Source: JBEULC01 sp045504435
GTDB lineage: Bacteria > Pseudomonadota > Alphaproteobacteria > WRAU01 > Hepatincolaceae
NCBI GenBank assembly: GCA_045504435.1
Contig: JBEULC010000001.1
Coordinates: 248,001-312,000 of the forward strand
Reading direction: 5' to 3'
DNA: 64,000 bases
In this document: positions 1 through 9,161 of the stretch, in pieces
Layout of the letters: the number at the start of each line of letters is the position of its first letter
Position numbering within the stretch: position 1 is the stretch's first letter
Translations under genes and position numbers: made by a program
Notes under the pieces: model-generated
Told to the model about the DNA's origin: nothing
Database searches by the model: none
What the model saw: the letters and a program-made list of their open reading frames with translations, nothing else

Positions 1-2
1 GT

Positions 3-53
3 GATCTTTTACTACGTAAATATAAAAAAGAGCAAAATCTATTAAAAATGTAA
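3..53 (+). CDS. C-terminal tail of an upstream gene, possibly peptide deformylase
   Basis: A reading frame open from the window edge encodes DLLLRKYKKEQNLLKM and stops at 51-53, 42 bases before fmt. The family cannot be recognised from 16 residues. In many bacteria def sits directly upstream of fmt and ends in a basic tail, so def is a guess from position only. Confidence 0.35.
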   Translation, partial: DLLLRKYKKEQNLLKM

Positions 54-95
54 ACTTGGTTAAAAGCTTTAAAATGTCTAAGGAACTTAGCTGAG

Positions 96-1058
96 ATGCA
101 AATCTGTTTTATGGGAACTTCAATTTTCGCCGTTAAAGTTTTACAAAAGCTACTTGATAATAATCAACCTGTTAGCTGTGTGTATACTAAGGCTCCTAAA
201 CGTCAAGGCAGAGGAAGCCAAATTACACCACAAGAGGTTCACACCTTAGCAATAAAGCATAACATTGAAGTTAGAACCCCTCATAATTTAAGAGACCCCG
301 AAGATCAAGCGCAATTTATTAACAGTAATTTCGATTTAGCCATAGTAGCTTCTTATGGGATAATTTTGCCAGAAATTATTTTAAAAGCTCCAAAATATGG
401 TTGCATTAATGTGCATGCTTCTTTATTGCCTAAATGGCGAGGAGCCTCTCCTATCCAAATGGCCCTAATCAACGATGAAATCACAGGCATAACTATTATG
501 CAAATGGATAAAGGCTTAGATACAGGAGATATATTATTAAAGGCAAGCTTAAAAATTAACAAAAATAGTACTTTTACTAGCTTATCTCAGGAGCTAGGAG
601 AATTAGGCAGTGAACTTATTTTAAAAACCTTAGCACTAATTAAAACTAATAAATTGGTTAACCTTCCTCAGAATAATGGCTTAGCTACTTATGCCAAAAT
701 GCTAACCAAAGAGCAAGGTAAAATAGATTTTAATGAAAACTGCGAGATTATAGAAAAAAAAATTAGAGCTTTTCAACCATTTCCATCTACTTATATAAAT
801 TATAATCAAGAAATTATTAAAATTTTAGGTGCCCAGGCTTTAGTACAAGATAGTAAAGAATATATAGATATAAGGTCTTATACAGGCTTAGATAAAACTA
901 TTAAAAACGGCACGATCTTGAATACTAATCCCCTTGTAGTTAAATGTGGCGAGGGCTTATTAAAAATTACTCGCTTGCAACGCCAAGGAAAGCAAGCTTT
1001 GGAGGTCAAAGAATTTTTAAAAGGTTTTATTTTTAAAAAAAATGATATTATGGGATAA
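96..1058 (+). CDS. fmt: Methionyl-tRNA formyltransferase
   Basis: Transfers a formyl group from 10-formyltetrahydrofolate to methionyl-initiator tRNA in the cytoplasm, so that translation starts with formyl-methionine. The 320-residue protein has the usual family length. The N-terminal nucleotide-binding-like start MQICFMGTSIFAVKVL, the core HASLLPKWRGASPIQ (residues 107-121) and LDTGDI are typical. The catalytic Asn, His and Asp are visible as N105, H107 and D142. The C-terminal anticodon-arm domain runs from about residue 205. No strong ribosome binding site precedes the ATG. It is the last gene before the pst operon and is separated from it by 92 bases holding a promoter. Confidence 0.97.
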   Translation: MQICFMGTSIFAVKVLQKLLDNNQPVSCVYTKAPKRQGRGSQITPQEVHTLAIKHNIEVRTPHNLRDPEDQAQFINSNFDLAIVASYGIILPEIILKAPKYGCINVHASLLPKWRGASPIQMALINDEITGITIMQMDKGLDTGDILLKASLKINKNSTFTSLSQELGELGSELILKTLALIKTNKLVNLPQNNGLATYAKMLTKEQGKIDFNENCEIIEKKIRAFQPFPSTYINYNQEIIKILGAQALVQDSKEYIDIRSYTGLDKTIKNGTILNTNPLVVKCGEGLLKITRLQRQGKQALEVKEFLKGFIFKKNDIMG

Positions 1059-1086
1059 GAGCTAATTTTATCTGATTATAAGAGAC

Positions 1087-1114
1087 TTGCGCTTTTTACA
1101 GAAACTGTTAAAAT
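1087..1114 (+). promoter_or_regulatory. Candidate sigma-70 promoter of the pst operon with operator-like palindrome
   Basis: TTGCGC at 1087-1092 and TAAAAT at 1109-1114 are separated by 16 bases and lie 36 bases before the pstS start. The spacer carries an imperfect inverted repeat, TTTACAG-AAA-CTGTTAAA. It is not a clear tandem Pho box, so PhoB control is not shown. Read by eye only. Confidence 0.4.
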
Positions 1115-1150
1115 TTATCCATTACTTAATATGTAAACAAAGGAAAGTTG

Positions 1151-2203
1151 ATGAACAAGCTTAGCTTACAATGCATTTTATCATCTATCTTATATCTACT
1201 TTCACTTACTTTATTTATTATATATGTTGCTATGGGGAATTTAGTTGCTCAAGAAATTAAAGTAGTAGGATCATCCACGGTCTACCCTTTTTCTACTATA
1301 ATTACCGAGAATTTTTCTAATAAAAATCCTAATTTTAATACACCAATTATCGAAGCCACAGGAACAGGGGGCGGCTTTAAAATGTTTTGTCAGGGATTAA
1401 GCTCTGGTTATCCCGATATAGTAAACGCCTCGCGCAAAATTAAGCCAGAGGAAGTGCAATTATGCTCAAGGAATGGTATTAACGATATATTGGAAATTAA
1501 CATCGGCAATGATGCCATTGTAATTGTTGCCCCTAAATCCTTAGAAAATTTAGATCTGTCTTTAGAGCAGATTTTTTTGGCCTTAGCTCATAGAGTTCCT
1601 GATAGCAAAGGCAATTTAATTAAAAATCCTTATAATACTTGGAGTGATATCAGCCCAGATTTACCTAATGTACAAATTAAAGTTATGGGTCCACCGAGCA
1701 CCTCAGGCACTAGAGATTCCTTTATTGAATTAGGTATGCACAAGGGTTGTGAAATGAGTCAAGCCAGGATTACAATTAAAGAAACTTCTAAAGAATTAGC
1801 TAAATTTTGTAGCGGCGTAAGAACAGATGGGGCCTGGATTAATGGAGGCGAAAATGATATATTGTTAATTAGGAAAGTAGCCGCCTCTAAAAATACTTTA
1901 GCGATTTTAGGCTACAGTTTTTATGAACAAAATCAAAAATCTGTGAGCGTGGTTAAAATTGCAGGAATTACTCCTAATCCCCAATCATTTAATAATAAAA
2001 ATTACCCTTTATTTAGACCTTTATTTATGTATTTTAAAGGCGAACGTTTGGGTATAACTCCTGGCTTAAAGGAATTTGCTCAAGAGGCTTTACTGCCGCA
2101 AAGCATTGGCCCTAAAGGCTATTTAGTAAAAGCTGGATTAATTCCTTTAGGTCCTGTGGATTATCAAGCTATGGTAGATAAAGTAAATGCAGCTTTAGAA
2201 TGA
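1151..2203 (+). CDS. pstS: Phosphate ABC transporter, periplasmic phosphate-binding protein
   Basis: Binds inorganic phosphate in the periplasm and delivers it to PstCA. The protein is 350 residues from ATG 1151. A TTG three bases upstream is also in frame, but AGGA at 1141-1144 is well placed for the ATG. A hydrophobic signal segment covers residues 8-29 with a likely cleavage after A33. The phosphate-binding loops GSSTVYPF (40-47) and PPSTSGTRDSF are the family's hallmarks. It opens a five-gene operon and its stop overlaps the start of pstC (ATGA). No lipobox is seen, so it is probably soluble. Confidence 0.95.
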   Translation: MNKLSLQCILSSILYLLSLTLFIIYVAMGNLVAQEIKVVGSSTVYPFSTIITENFSNKNPNFNTPIIEATGTGGGFKMFCQGLSSGYPDIVNASRKIKPEEVQLCSRNGINDILEINIGNDAIVIVAPKSLENLDLSLEQIFLALAHRVPDSKGNLIKNPYNTWSDISPDLPNVQIKVMGPPSTSGTRDSFIELGMHKGCEMSQARITIKETSKELAKFCSGVRTDGAWINGGENDILLIRKVAASKNTLAILGYSFYEQNQKSVSVVKIAGITPNPQSFNNKNYPLFRPLFMYFKGERLGITPGLKEFAQEALLPQSIGPKGYLVKAGLIPLGPVDYQAMVDKVNAALE

Positions 2204-3579
2204 ATATCTTATTAATTATATTTTTTCTGATTTTTATTGTAGCAGTCTATAAGATTGCTGTAAGAAAAATTAGTAAGCTTTCTACTACAAAAACTAAAAA
2301 CAATGGCCGCTATTTTGGCTATTATGTGATCTTATGGGCTTTTATCCCTAGCTTGCTGATGTTTTTATTAGCTTATATCTACGCTAATCAAAATATTAAA
2401 AGTTACATTCTAGAGCACAAATTAGTTACTACCAACATTTTACTTAAAGATTCTGCATATGAACAAGTTTTAAATATTGCTAAAGAACTTAGAAACGGGG
2501 TTGTAGATACTTCGATTAAAACTAATACCATTTTACCCAAAACTGAGCTTATAGCTATTGCTAAGGGTTATATAATTTATAACTCTAAAGTGATAATTGG
2601 GGTTTCTATAGCGGTATTTTTGATTGCGGCCCTAATTGCTTTAGGGCTTATCCAAATGTCTAACCTCAATATTAATTTTCAGAAAAAAATTGAAATTTTC
2701 ATAAAAAATGTTCTTTTGCTTTTTGCGGTAATTGCTGTAATCACCACTTTAGGGATTATGGCTTCTTTGCTTTTTGAGGCGATTAAGTTTTTTCAAGAAA
2801 TCTCGGTATTTAAATTTATTTTTGGTACTAAATGGGCTCCTGAAGAAGCAGAATTAGATCCACAAAATAGTTTTGGTATATTGCCTTTGTTGTCAGGTAC
2901 TTTATTAATCTCTTTGATTGCAATTATTACAGCTATTATCATCGGTGTGTCTGCGGCAATATACATGGCGGAATATATGTCTCACAAATGGCGAAGAATT
3001 ATCAAACCAATGTTAGAAATTTTGGCAGGTATTCCTAGTATAGTTTATGGATTTTTTGCTGCAATTTATTTTAGTCCCTTTGTCCTTAAAGTGTTTGCTC
3101 AATTAAATATAGAGGTTGAATCAGAAAACGCTTTAAGCGCGGGTATTATAATTGGAATTATGATTATTCCTTTTATTTCTTCTATTACGGATGATGTCTT
3201 GCGCTCTATTCCTAAATCAATTAGGGAAGGCGCAATGGGAATGGGATCTATGAGAAATGAGATGATCCGGAAAATTCTTATTCCTGCTGCATTGCCAGGA
3301 ATTGTGGGGGGCATTTTACTTTCTATTTCAAGGGCCATTGGGGAAACTATGATTGTGGTAATGGCCTCTTCATTAGCTGCAAATTTAACCCTTAATCCAT
3401 TGGAGCCAGTAACCACAATTACCACCCAAATTGTGCTTTTAGTGCAAGGGGATCAGTCCTTTAATAACCCAAAAACTTTAGCGGCCTTTGCTTTAGGATT
3501 TGTTCTGTTAATCTTAACTTTATTTTTAAACATGATTGCAATTAAAATAGTTAATAAATATAAGGCCCAATATGATTGA
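2200..3579 (+). CDS. pstC: Phosphate ABC transporter permease PstC
   Basis: One of the two membrane subunits that form the phosphate channel. At 459 residues it is the long alphaproteobacterial form. Membrane segments near residues 1-20, 38-60 and 125-150 flank an N-terminal extracytoplasmic stretch, and the MetI-type permease domain fills about residues 205-455. The EAA-type coupling loop lies around IREGAMGMGSMRNEMIRKI, followed by ISRAIGETMIV, typical of PstC. The start overlaps pstS by four bases and the end overlaps pstA by eight, so translation is probably coupled. Confidence 0.94.
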   Translation: MNILLIIFFLIFIVAVYKIAVRKISKLSTTKTKNNGRYFGYYVILWAFIPSLLMFLLAYIYANQNIKSYILEHKLVTTNILLKDSAYEQVLNIAKELRNGVVDTSIKTNTILPKTELIAIAKGYIIYNSKVIIGVSIAVFLIAALIALGLIQMSNLNINFQKKIEIFIKNVLLLFAVIAVITTLGIMASLLFEAIKFFQEISVFKFIFGTKWAPEEAELDPQNSFGILPLLSGTLLISLIAIITAIIIGVSAAIYMAEYMSHKWRRIIKPMLEILAGIPSIVYGFFAAIYFSPFVLKVFAQLNIEVESENALSAGIIIGIMIIPFISSITDDVLRSIPKSIREGAMGMGSMRNEMIRKILIPAALPGIVGGILLSISRAIGETMIVVMASSLAANLTLNPLEPVTTITTQIVLLVQGDQSFNNPKTLAAFALGFVLLILTLFLNMIAIKIVNKYKAQYD

Positions 3580-4852
3580 TTTTAATAATAAAATCCATAA
3601 AAGCAAAATGCGTAAAAGATATATCATCGAATATCTTTTTAAAGCTAGTGGGATCGCTGCCATTTGCTTAGCAATTACCATGCTTTTTGTGTTATTTTAC
3701 TCAATATTTTCTACTGGATATACTACCTTTTACACTCATTATATTAAGCTTAACATAAATTGGTCTAAAGACTTATTAACCACCAAAGCAGGGGAACCCT
3801 TAAATCTGCAGGCTATTAACCGCTTTGATTTCAATATTTTAATTACTGAGGCTTTAAATAAGGAAATCAGGAATTTAGAAGATAAAAGTGATAAATATAA
3901 AATACAGTCAAGCGATATTGTTAGTTCTGCTGAAGCTTATAAATTACGCTTTAAATTTTTAGAAGAACAAGAAGATCTTGTGGGCACTACCCAACAATAT
4001 CTTCTCTTAGTTAATTCTAATATAGATATGCTTTTAAAAGAATATCTAGGTTCAGGAGATATATTGGATGATGATATTATAGATTTGGTAGATTCATTGA
4101 AAGAAGAAAATATTATAGTTACTAAATTTAATAGTACATTTTTTCAAAATGCTGATTCAAGATATCCAGAATTAGCAGGAATAAAAGGGGCATTTATTGG
4201 CTCGGTTTATACTATTATGTTAACTTTAATTTTTTCTGTAATCTTAAGTGTAGGCGCCGCCATTTACTTAGAAGAATTTGCCCCTAAAAACGCTTTTGTT
4301 AAGTTTATAGAAGTTAACATTAATAATTTGGCGGCTGTTCCTTCTATAGTCTTTGGGTTGTTAGGACTGATTGTATTTCAACAATTTATTGGCATTTCGC
4401 GTTCTACCCCTTTACTTGCGGCGTTGGTGCTAGCGCTAATGTCCTTACCAACAATTATTATCGCCAGTAGAATTGCTTTATCTTCGGTACCTAATTCTAT
4501 TAAACAAGCTGCTTATGGAATGGGGGCTTCTAAGATACAAGTAATAACCAAACACTTATTACCCATATCTTTTCCTGGAATTATTACAGGAATTACCATT
4601 AGTATCTCAAGAGCTATTGGGGAAACCGCTCCCCTTTTAATGATCGGAATGGTAGCTTTTATGAATAATGTACCTAGTTCTATTTCTTCTAAAGCCACGG
4701 TATTTCCGGTACAAATCCTTTTATGGTCTGATAGCCCTGAAATTGGTTACATAGAAAAAGCCTCTGCTGCAATTATGTTATTATTAGTTTTTTTAATAAG
4801 CATTAATTGGCTTTCAATTTATTTGCGTAATAAGCTTGAAGTAAAATTTTAA
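3572..4852 (+). CDS. pstA: Phosphate ABC transporter permease PstA
   Basis: Second membrane subunit of the phosphate importer, 426 residues. One N-terminal membrane helix (about 23-47) precedes a roughly 160-residue charged region of the type annotated as DUF3333 in alphaproteobacterial PstA. The MetI permease domain follows from about residue 205. The coupling loop IKQAAYGMGASKIQVITKH and ISRAIGETAPLLMIG identify PstA. It overlaps pstC by eight bases and is followed after 17 bases by pstB. Confidence 0.94.
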   Translation: MIDFNNKIHKSKMRKRYIIEYLFKASGIAAICLAITMLFVLFYSIFSTGYTTFYTHYIKLNINWSKDLLTTKAGEPLNLQAINRFDFNILITEALNKEIRNLEDKSDKYKIQSSDIVSSAEAYKLRFKFLEEQEDLVGTTQQYLLLVNSNIDMLLKEYLGSGDILDDDIIDLVDSLKEENIIVTKFNSTFFQNADSRYPELAGIKGAFIGSVYTIMLTLIFSVILSVGAAIYLEEFAPKNAFVKFIEVNINNLAAVPSIVFGLLGLIVFQQFIGISRSTPLLAALVLALMSLPTIIIASRIALSSVPNSIKQAAYGMGASKIQVITKHLLPISFPGIITGITISISRAIGETAPLLMIGMVAFMNNVPSSISSKATVFPVQILLWSDSPEIGYIEKASAAIMLLLVFLISINWLSIYLRNKLEVKF

Positions 4853-4869
4853 CAAAAAGAGAAATAGTG

Positions 4870-5631
4870 ATGGAAAATAAAAAAATCACAGTAAAAGATA
4901 CTAATGTATTTTATGGAGAAAAACAGGCTCTTTTTGATATCAATCTTCATATAATTGAAAAACAAGTTACTTCTTTTATTGGCCCTTCAGGATGTGGTAA
5001 ATCTACTTTTTTACGCTGCTTAAATCGTATGAATGATCTAGTAGAAAATTGCAAAATCACAGGTTCTATTAAAATTGATAACATTGAAATTAATGGCTCT
5101 AATATTGATCCCGTAGAACTACGGATGAAAGTAGGTATGGTTTTTCAAAAACCTAATCCTTTTCCCAAGAGTATTTTTGAAAATGTAGCATATGGATTAA
5201 AAATTCATAATTTAGTTGCCTCAAAAAAAGAGACTTTAGAGATTGTTAAATATTCTTTGAACAGGGTAGGATTATATGAAGAAATTAAAGAACGTTTAAA
5301 TGATAATGCTTTAGGTCTTTCAGGAGGCCAACAGCAGCGACTTTGTATAGCTAGAACTATAGCCATTGAACCTGATGTTATTTTAATGGATGAGCCTTGT
5401 TCTTCTTTAGACCCTATTGCTACGGCAAAAATTGAAAGTTTAATAGATGAGTTAAGCTATAATTATACTATAATTATAGTTACGCACTCTATGCAACAAG
5501 CAGCTCGGGTTTCTGATAATACTGCATTTTTTCATTTAGGGAAATTAGTGGAATTTGGCAAGACTAAAGATATATTTAATGCTCCAAAAGACAAAAGAAC
5601 AGAAGATTATATTACAGGAAGAATAGGATAA
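4870..5631 (+). CDS. pstB: Phosphate ABC transporter ATP-binding protein
   Basis: Hydrolyses ATP to drive phosphate import through PstCA at the inner membrane. The protein is 253 residues from ATG 4870; a GTG three bases earlier is in frame but less likely. Walker A GPSGCGKST is at residues 38-46, the signature is LSGGQQQR, and Walker B with its catalytic Glu is VILMDEPCSSLDP. The PstB-specific stretch MVFQKPNPFPKSIFENVAYG is present. It lies between pstA and phoU with only two bases before phoU. Confidence 0.96.
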   Translation: MENKKITVKDTNVFYGEKQALFDINLHIIEKQVTSFIGPSGCGKSTFLRCLNRMNDLVENCKITGSIKIDNIEINGSNIDPVELRMKVGMVFQKPNPFPKSIFENVAYGLKIHNLVASKKETLEIVKYSLNRVGLYEEIKERLNDNALGLSGGQQQRLCIARTIAIEPDVILMDEPCSSLDPIATAKIESLIDELSYNYTIIIVTHSMQQAARVSDNTAFFHLGKLVEFGKTKDIFNAPKDKRTEDYITGRIG

Positions 5632-5633
5632 TC

Positions 5634-6305
5634 ATGGCAAACCAACACATAGTAAAATCCTTTGAAGAAGAACTAGTTGCTTTACGAAAAATGCTGATAG
5701 AAATGAATGATGCTACAGCTAAGCAATTGGATCGTGTTCATAATGCTATTTCCAAACCCCTTGATAAACAAGATCCAAAGCTTATTCAAAATATTATTCA
5801 AGGTGATGGCAGCATTAATAATTATGATCAACAAGTGATTAATTTATCTTTAAGTATATTTCGTTTACGTAATCCCGTAGCTTATGATTTAAGGTTTGTT
5901 TTTTCCGCCACGCATATTTCCAGAAATCTAGAAAGGATTGGCGATAACACTAAAAACATTGCTAAACAAATTAATAATCTAGAGAAAGTAGATGAAGCTA
6001 TTCAAAGTAAGCTTTTGCAGATGATTCATATTTCAACCGAGATGATGAATATTTTATTACATAGCTTATCAATTAGAGAGATGAATTGCACTGAAGAAAT
6101 TATAAAAAAAGATGAAAGTATTGATGATTTATATATACAAATTACTAACTTATCCTTACAGAAGATGAAAACCTCTCCTGCTGAGATTAACTCGCTGCAT
6201 AGCTATTTATTGATGTCTAGATATTTGGAACGCATTGGAGATCATGCAGTAAATGTAGCTCGCTATATTAATTTTGCTGAAACTAGTGTTTTCTTATATC
6301 GCTAA
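5634..6305 (+). CDS. phoU: PhoU, phosphate signalling regulator
   Basis: Peripheral membrane regulator that couples the Pst transporter to phosphate signalling, normally through PhoR. The 223-residue, all-helical protein has the expected two related halves, each with a metal-binding E/DxxxD-type helix: SRNLERIGDNTKNIAKQI and SRYLERIGDHAVNVARYI. It ends the pst operon. No phoB or phoR is in this window, so the rest of the pathway cannot be judged here. Confidence 0.95.
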   Translation: MANQHIVKSFEEELVALRKMLIEMNDATAKQLDRVHNAISKPLDKQDPKLIQNIIQGDGSINNYDQQVINLSLSIFRLRNPVAYDLRFVFSATHISRNLERIGDNTKNIAKQINNLEKVDEAIQSKLLQMIHISTEMMNILLHSLSIREMNCTEEIIKKDESIDDLYIQITNLSLQKMKTSPAEINSLHSYLLMSRYLERIGDHAVNVARYINFAETSVFLYR

Positions 6306-6485
6306 ATTATTATTTTAAACTAATTAGCTCTTTTAATACCTAATTTTCTATATCAGAATATATATTTACTAATAAAGGCTAGTTATAAAATAATTTTATT
6401 ATGATACTTTAATAAAAAGTTAATAAGTAAAATTTTTAATTTATACTTTAATTAACCTCTTATTAAAATGTTAAAGCACTAGATA

Positions 6486-7673
6486 TTAGAAAGATTTTAC
6501 CAATATATTTCTTACATCATCTTTATTTAAAGATTTAAAACTGCCGATTTTTTCCATCCCTTGACGGGCAAAGGTAGATGTTACTATACCTTCCATATCT
6601 TGCTGTTGCACTCCAACTTCGCTTAATTTACTTGGCATATTTAAGGAGTTAAAGAATTCTCGTACTTTTTTAATAGTAGTTTGAGCATCCTTTAAGTTAT
6701 CTCCTTGGAAGGGAATATTAAATAAATTACCTAGATTTTTAAATCTATAAGCATTATTTGCCTCAAGTACATATTCCATCCAATTAGGAAAGATAATAGC
6801 TAAGCCAACCGCATGAGTAATATCATAATAAGCAGATACTGCATGCTCTATGATATGGGTTGACCAATCCCCATTTTTCCCTACCCCTGAAATACCATTA
6901 AGAGCCATAGTAGCACCCCACATTAGATTAGCATGAGAAACATAATCCTGTGGCTCATTAATCGCCTTAGGAGCTATTTCCTTTAGCCCTTTCATAATCC
7001 CCACTAAGATTCCATCGCTAATATAAGCATTATCATTGTCAGAAAAATACTGCTCTAAACAATGACTAAAGGCATCAGCAATACCAGCAGCAATTTGATG
7101 TTTTGGTACAGAATAGGTGTATAAAGGGTCTAAAATAGAAAACTTAGGAATTACAAAACTTGAAAACACTGAAAGTTTTTCTTTAGTGGCTAAATTACTA
7201 ATAACTGCTCCAGCATTCATTTCAGATCCCGTAGCGGCTAAAGTTAAAATAACTCCAAGAGAAATAGTTTTTTCTTCAGGAATATGTAATCCCCCACCTG
7301 CTTTAATAATTTCTTCCCAAAAATCCCCTGAATAATTACTAGCTAAAGATATAGCTTTGGCACAATCTACTACTGAACCTCCACCTACTGCTAAAATAAA
7401 ATCTATTTCTTGTTCTTTACAAATTTTTGCACCTTGTAATACGGTTTCATAGCGTGGATTAGGATCTACTCCTGAAAGCTCTACAAAAGCTATGTTAAGC
7501 TGTTTTAATTGCTTTAAGATATTATCGTAAATCCCATTTTTTTTGATACTACTATGTCCATAAAGAAAAAGTATTTTATTTACCTTTTGCTTACTAAGTA
7601 ATTTGCCAAGTTCTTGAATTTTATTAGGGCCAAAATGAATTTCAGTTGGACATTTCCAGTAAAAGCTCTGCAT
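6486..7673 (-). CDS. Iron-containing alcohol dehydrogenase (butanol dehydrogenase/YqhD type)
   Basis: NAD(P)H-dependent metal alcohol dehydrogenase that interconverts aldehydes or ketones and alcohols in the cytoplasm. The protein is 395 residues, the usual length. The nucleotide loop GGGSVVDCAKAI begins at G97. Likely metal ligands are D200, H204, H277 and H287, in AGIADAFSHCLEQYF, IIEH and ITHAVG. The start MQSFYWKCPTEIHFGPNKI resembles the YqhD/BdhA branch. Physiological substrate is unknown; aldehyde reduction as an electron sink would fit the nearby acetate kinase, but that is inference. It is convergent with phoU and alone on its strand apart from the upstream membrane protein gene. Confidence 0.9.
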   Translation of the reverse strand: MQSFYWKCPTEIHFGPNKIQELGKLLSKQKVNKILFLYGHSSIKKNGIYDNILKQLKQLNIAFVELSGVDPNPRYETVLQGAKICKEQEIDFILAVGGGSVVDCAKAISLASNYSGDFWEEIIKAGGGLHIPEEKTISLGVILTLAATGSEMNAGAVISNLATKEKLSVFSSFVIPKFSILDPLYTYSVPKHQIAAGIADAFSHCLEQYFSDNDNAYISDGILVGIMKGLKEIAPKAINEPQDYVSHANLMWGATMALNGISGVGKNGDWSTHIIEHAVSAYYDITHAVGLAIIFPNWMEYVLEANNAYRFKNLGNLFNIPFQGDNLKDAQTTIKKVREFFNSLNMPSKLSEVGVQQQDMEGIVTSTFARQGMEKIGSFKSLNKDDVRNILVKSF

Positions 7674-8004
7674 TTTATTAAATTTCCTTATATGTAATTA
7701 AATATTATATATAAGGTGATTAAAAAAATTTACAAGACAGATATAATAATTTTATTTATTGCTGTAAAAACAAACAGGGATACATATAAAGCTAATAAAT
7801 TCCTTTAATTAAGCTTTTAGTATAAAATTTAAGCAGTTTTACCAACATATTGATATAAGAAATTTCATAAAATCTTTAAAAGCTATCTAATAAAAATTTA
7901 ATTATACCCCCTATAGAAAAACTTTGGGCTGCTAATTTTTATTATCTATTAGAGCCCTTCTTTTTATCCTTTAAAAATCGAATCTTTATAGTAGACCCTA
8001 AATC
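7674..8004. other. Intergenic spacer between the membrane protein gene and the alcohol dehydrogenase
   Basis: This 331-base AT-rich stretch holds no credible reading frame. The only structure I see is the terminator-like hairpin at 7926-7957. The promoter of the alcohol dehydrogenase should lie near 7680-7760 on the minus strand, but AT content makes any -10 match uninformative. Confidence 0.5.
7926..7957 (-). terminator. Rho-independent terminator of the outer membrane protein gene
   Basis: Read on the minus strand, GGGCTCTAAT and ATTAGCAGCCC pair as a 10-bp stem with one bulged G and an 11-base loop, followed by AAAGTTTTTC. It lies 47 bases after the stop of the membrane protein gene. A T-rich run on the other side means it might also work on the plus strand. 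Confidence 0.55.
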
Positions 8005-9012
8005 TTAAAAGTTCCACCCCTGCGTATCAATTTCTTCTTCAGGTTGTTGTGTTTGCGGCTCTAAAGGAGTTACCCTTTCAGGAAGGGCTATCTGAGGATT
8101 CTCTCTAGCAGGAGCTGGCCCTTGCGGCTGCGAAATAATAGGCTGTAATTCTTGCGGCTGTGGCACTACAATTACAGCCTCTGGGGTGATTATAGGTTCT
8201 CCTAGTTTTTCAATTTCAGCAACTCTTTGCTGCCTTAAACGTTCATTTTCAGCAATAATTTTATCCTCAATATTAGGATCTAACGCCTTGATTACTTCTT
8301 TATAAACTTCATCTTTAGCTTCTCTGGTAACCGTTACTTGATCTCTAATAGAATAAGCAAGTCCAATTTTGACTTTGCTTATTGTAAGAGTAGCGTCCTG
8401 AGAAAAATTTCTTAAAGCTACTACATCTAATGAATAACGTGAATATTCAAGCATGAAAGTCCAATTACGATCTAATTCGCTTCTAAAACCCGCATAATAT
8501 TTATAAGTACTATCATATTTCACTGCTTCTACTTCCGAAGTATAGCCTACTCTTAAAAAGGATATTCCCCCATATAACCCCAAAGAAGGTTTAATTCTAG
8601 CAGCAGGATTATAAGAAAGGAAATCATAGCCAAAACTTATACCATAAGCAGGATTTTCATTATACGTAACACTTCTAGAAGTAGGACGTAGAGAAAACGG
8701 AGATTGAAAATTTATATTAAATATTTCAGATAAGGGGTTATAAGAAAATCTAGGAGCTACCCATAATTTATTATTCCATAAATTTACCTTATAATCTAAA
8801 ATGATATCGTAAACTATGTTATAATTACCAGCAAAAGTTGTGGATATGATTCTAGAACTTGTATCGGTTCTATTAAAAGGAGTGGCCTCAAAGCTATTGA
8901 CGATAGAATTATCGCTAATAAATATGCCCACACTTGGAGTATATTTTATATCAGCTTCGCTCATAAAAAATGGCGTTAGCATTGATAAAACCGCAATAAT
9001 AAAATAATCCAT
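8005..9012 (-). CDS. Probable outer membrane beta-barrel protein with Pro/Gln-rich tail
   Basis: No family is firmly recognised. The 335-residue protein starts with a short hydrophobic signal-like segment (about 1-18). Residues 20-225 show alternating aromatic and polar stretches such as YKYYAGFRSELDRNWTFMLEY and LTISKVKIGLAYSI, as in small outer membrane barrels of alphaproteobacteria. A charged, probably helical segment (about 232-272) leads to a Pro/Gln-rich tail, and the last residue is Phe, as in many outer membrane proteins. The gene is flanked by a terminator and divergent from a glycosyltransferase. Surface-protein function is inference. Confidence 0.6.
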   Translation of the reverse strand: MDYFIIAVLSMLTPFFMSEADIKYTPSVGIFISDNSIVNSFEATPFNRTDTSSRIISTTFAGNYNIVYDIILDYKVNLWNNKLWVAPRFSYNPLSEIFNINFQSPFSLRPTSRSVTYNENPAYGISFGYDFLSYNPAARIKPSLGLYGGISFLRVGYTSEVEAVKYDSTYKYYAGFRSELDRNWTFMLEYSRYSLDVVALRNFSQDATLTISKVKIGLAYSIRDQVTVTREAKDEVYKEVIKALDPNIEDKIIAENERLRQQRVAEIEKLGEPIITPEAVIVVPQPQELQPIISQPQGPAPARENPQIALPERVTPLEPQTQQPEEEIDTQGWNF

Positions 9013-9161
9013 AGGCTCTTCTTTTATAGATGATCAATAATTTTAGCTTTTAATAATTTAATAACATATACTCTTTACCTAAGTACCCATTATTATTACC
9101 AATTTATATAATAATCATCTACAATCATATATTATAACTGGCCATAAGAAAAGCTGAAAAT

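Noticed and set aside
1087..1114. Pho box before pstS
   Set aside because: The region has an inverted repeat with CTGTTA but not two direct CTGTCAT-like half sites at the required spacing.
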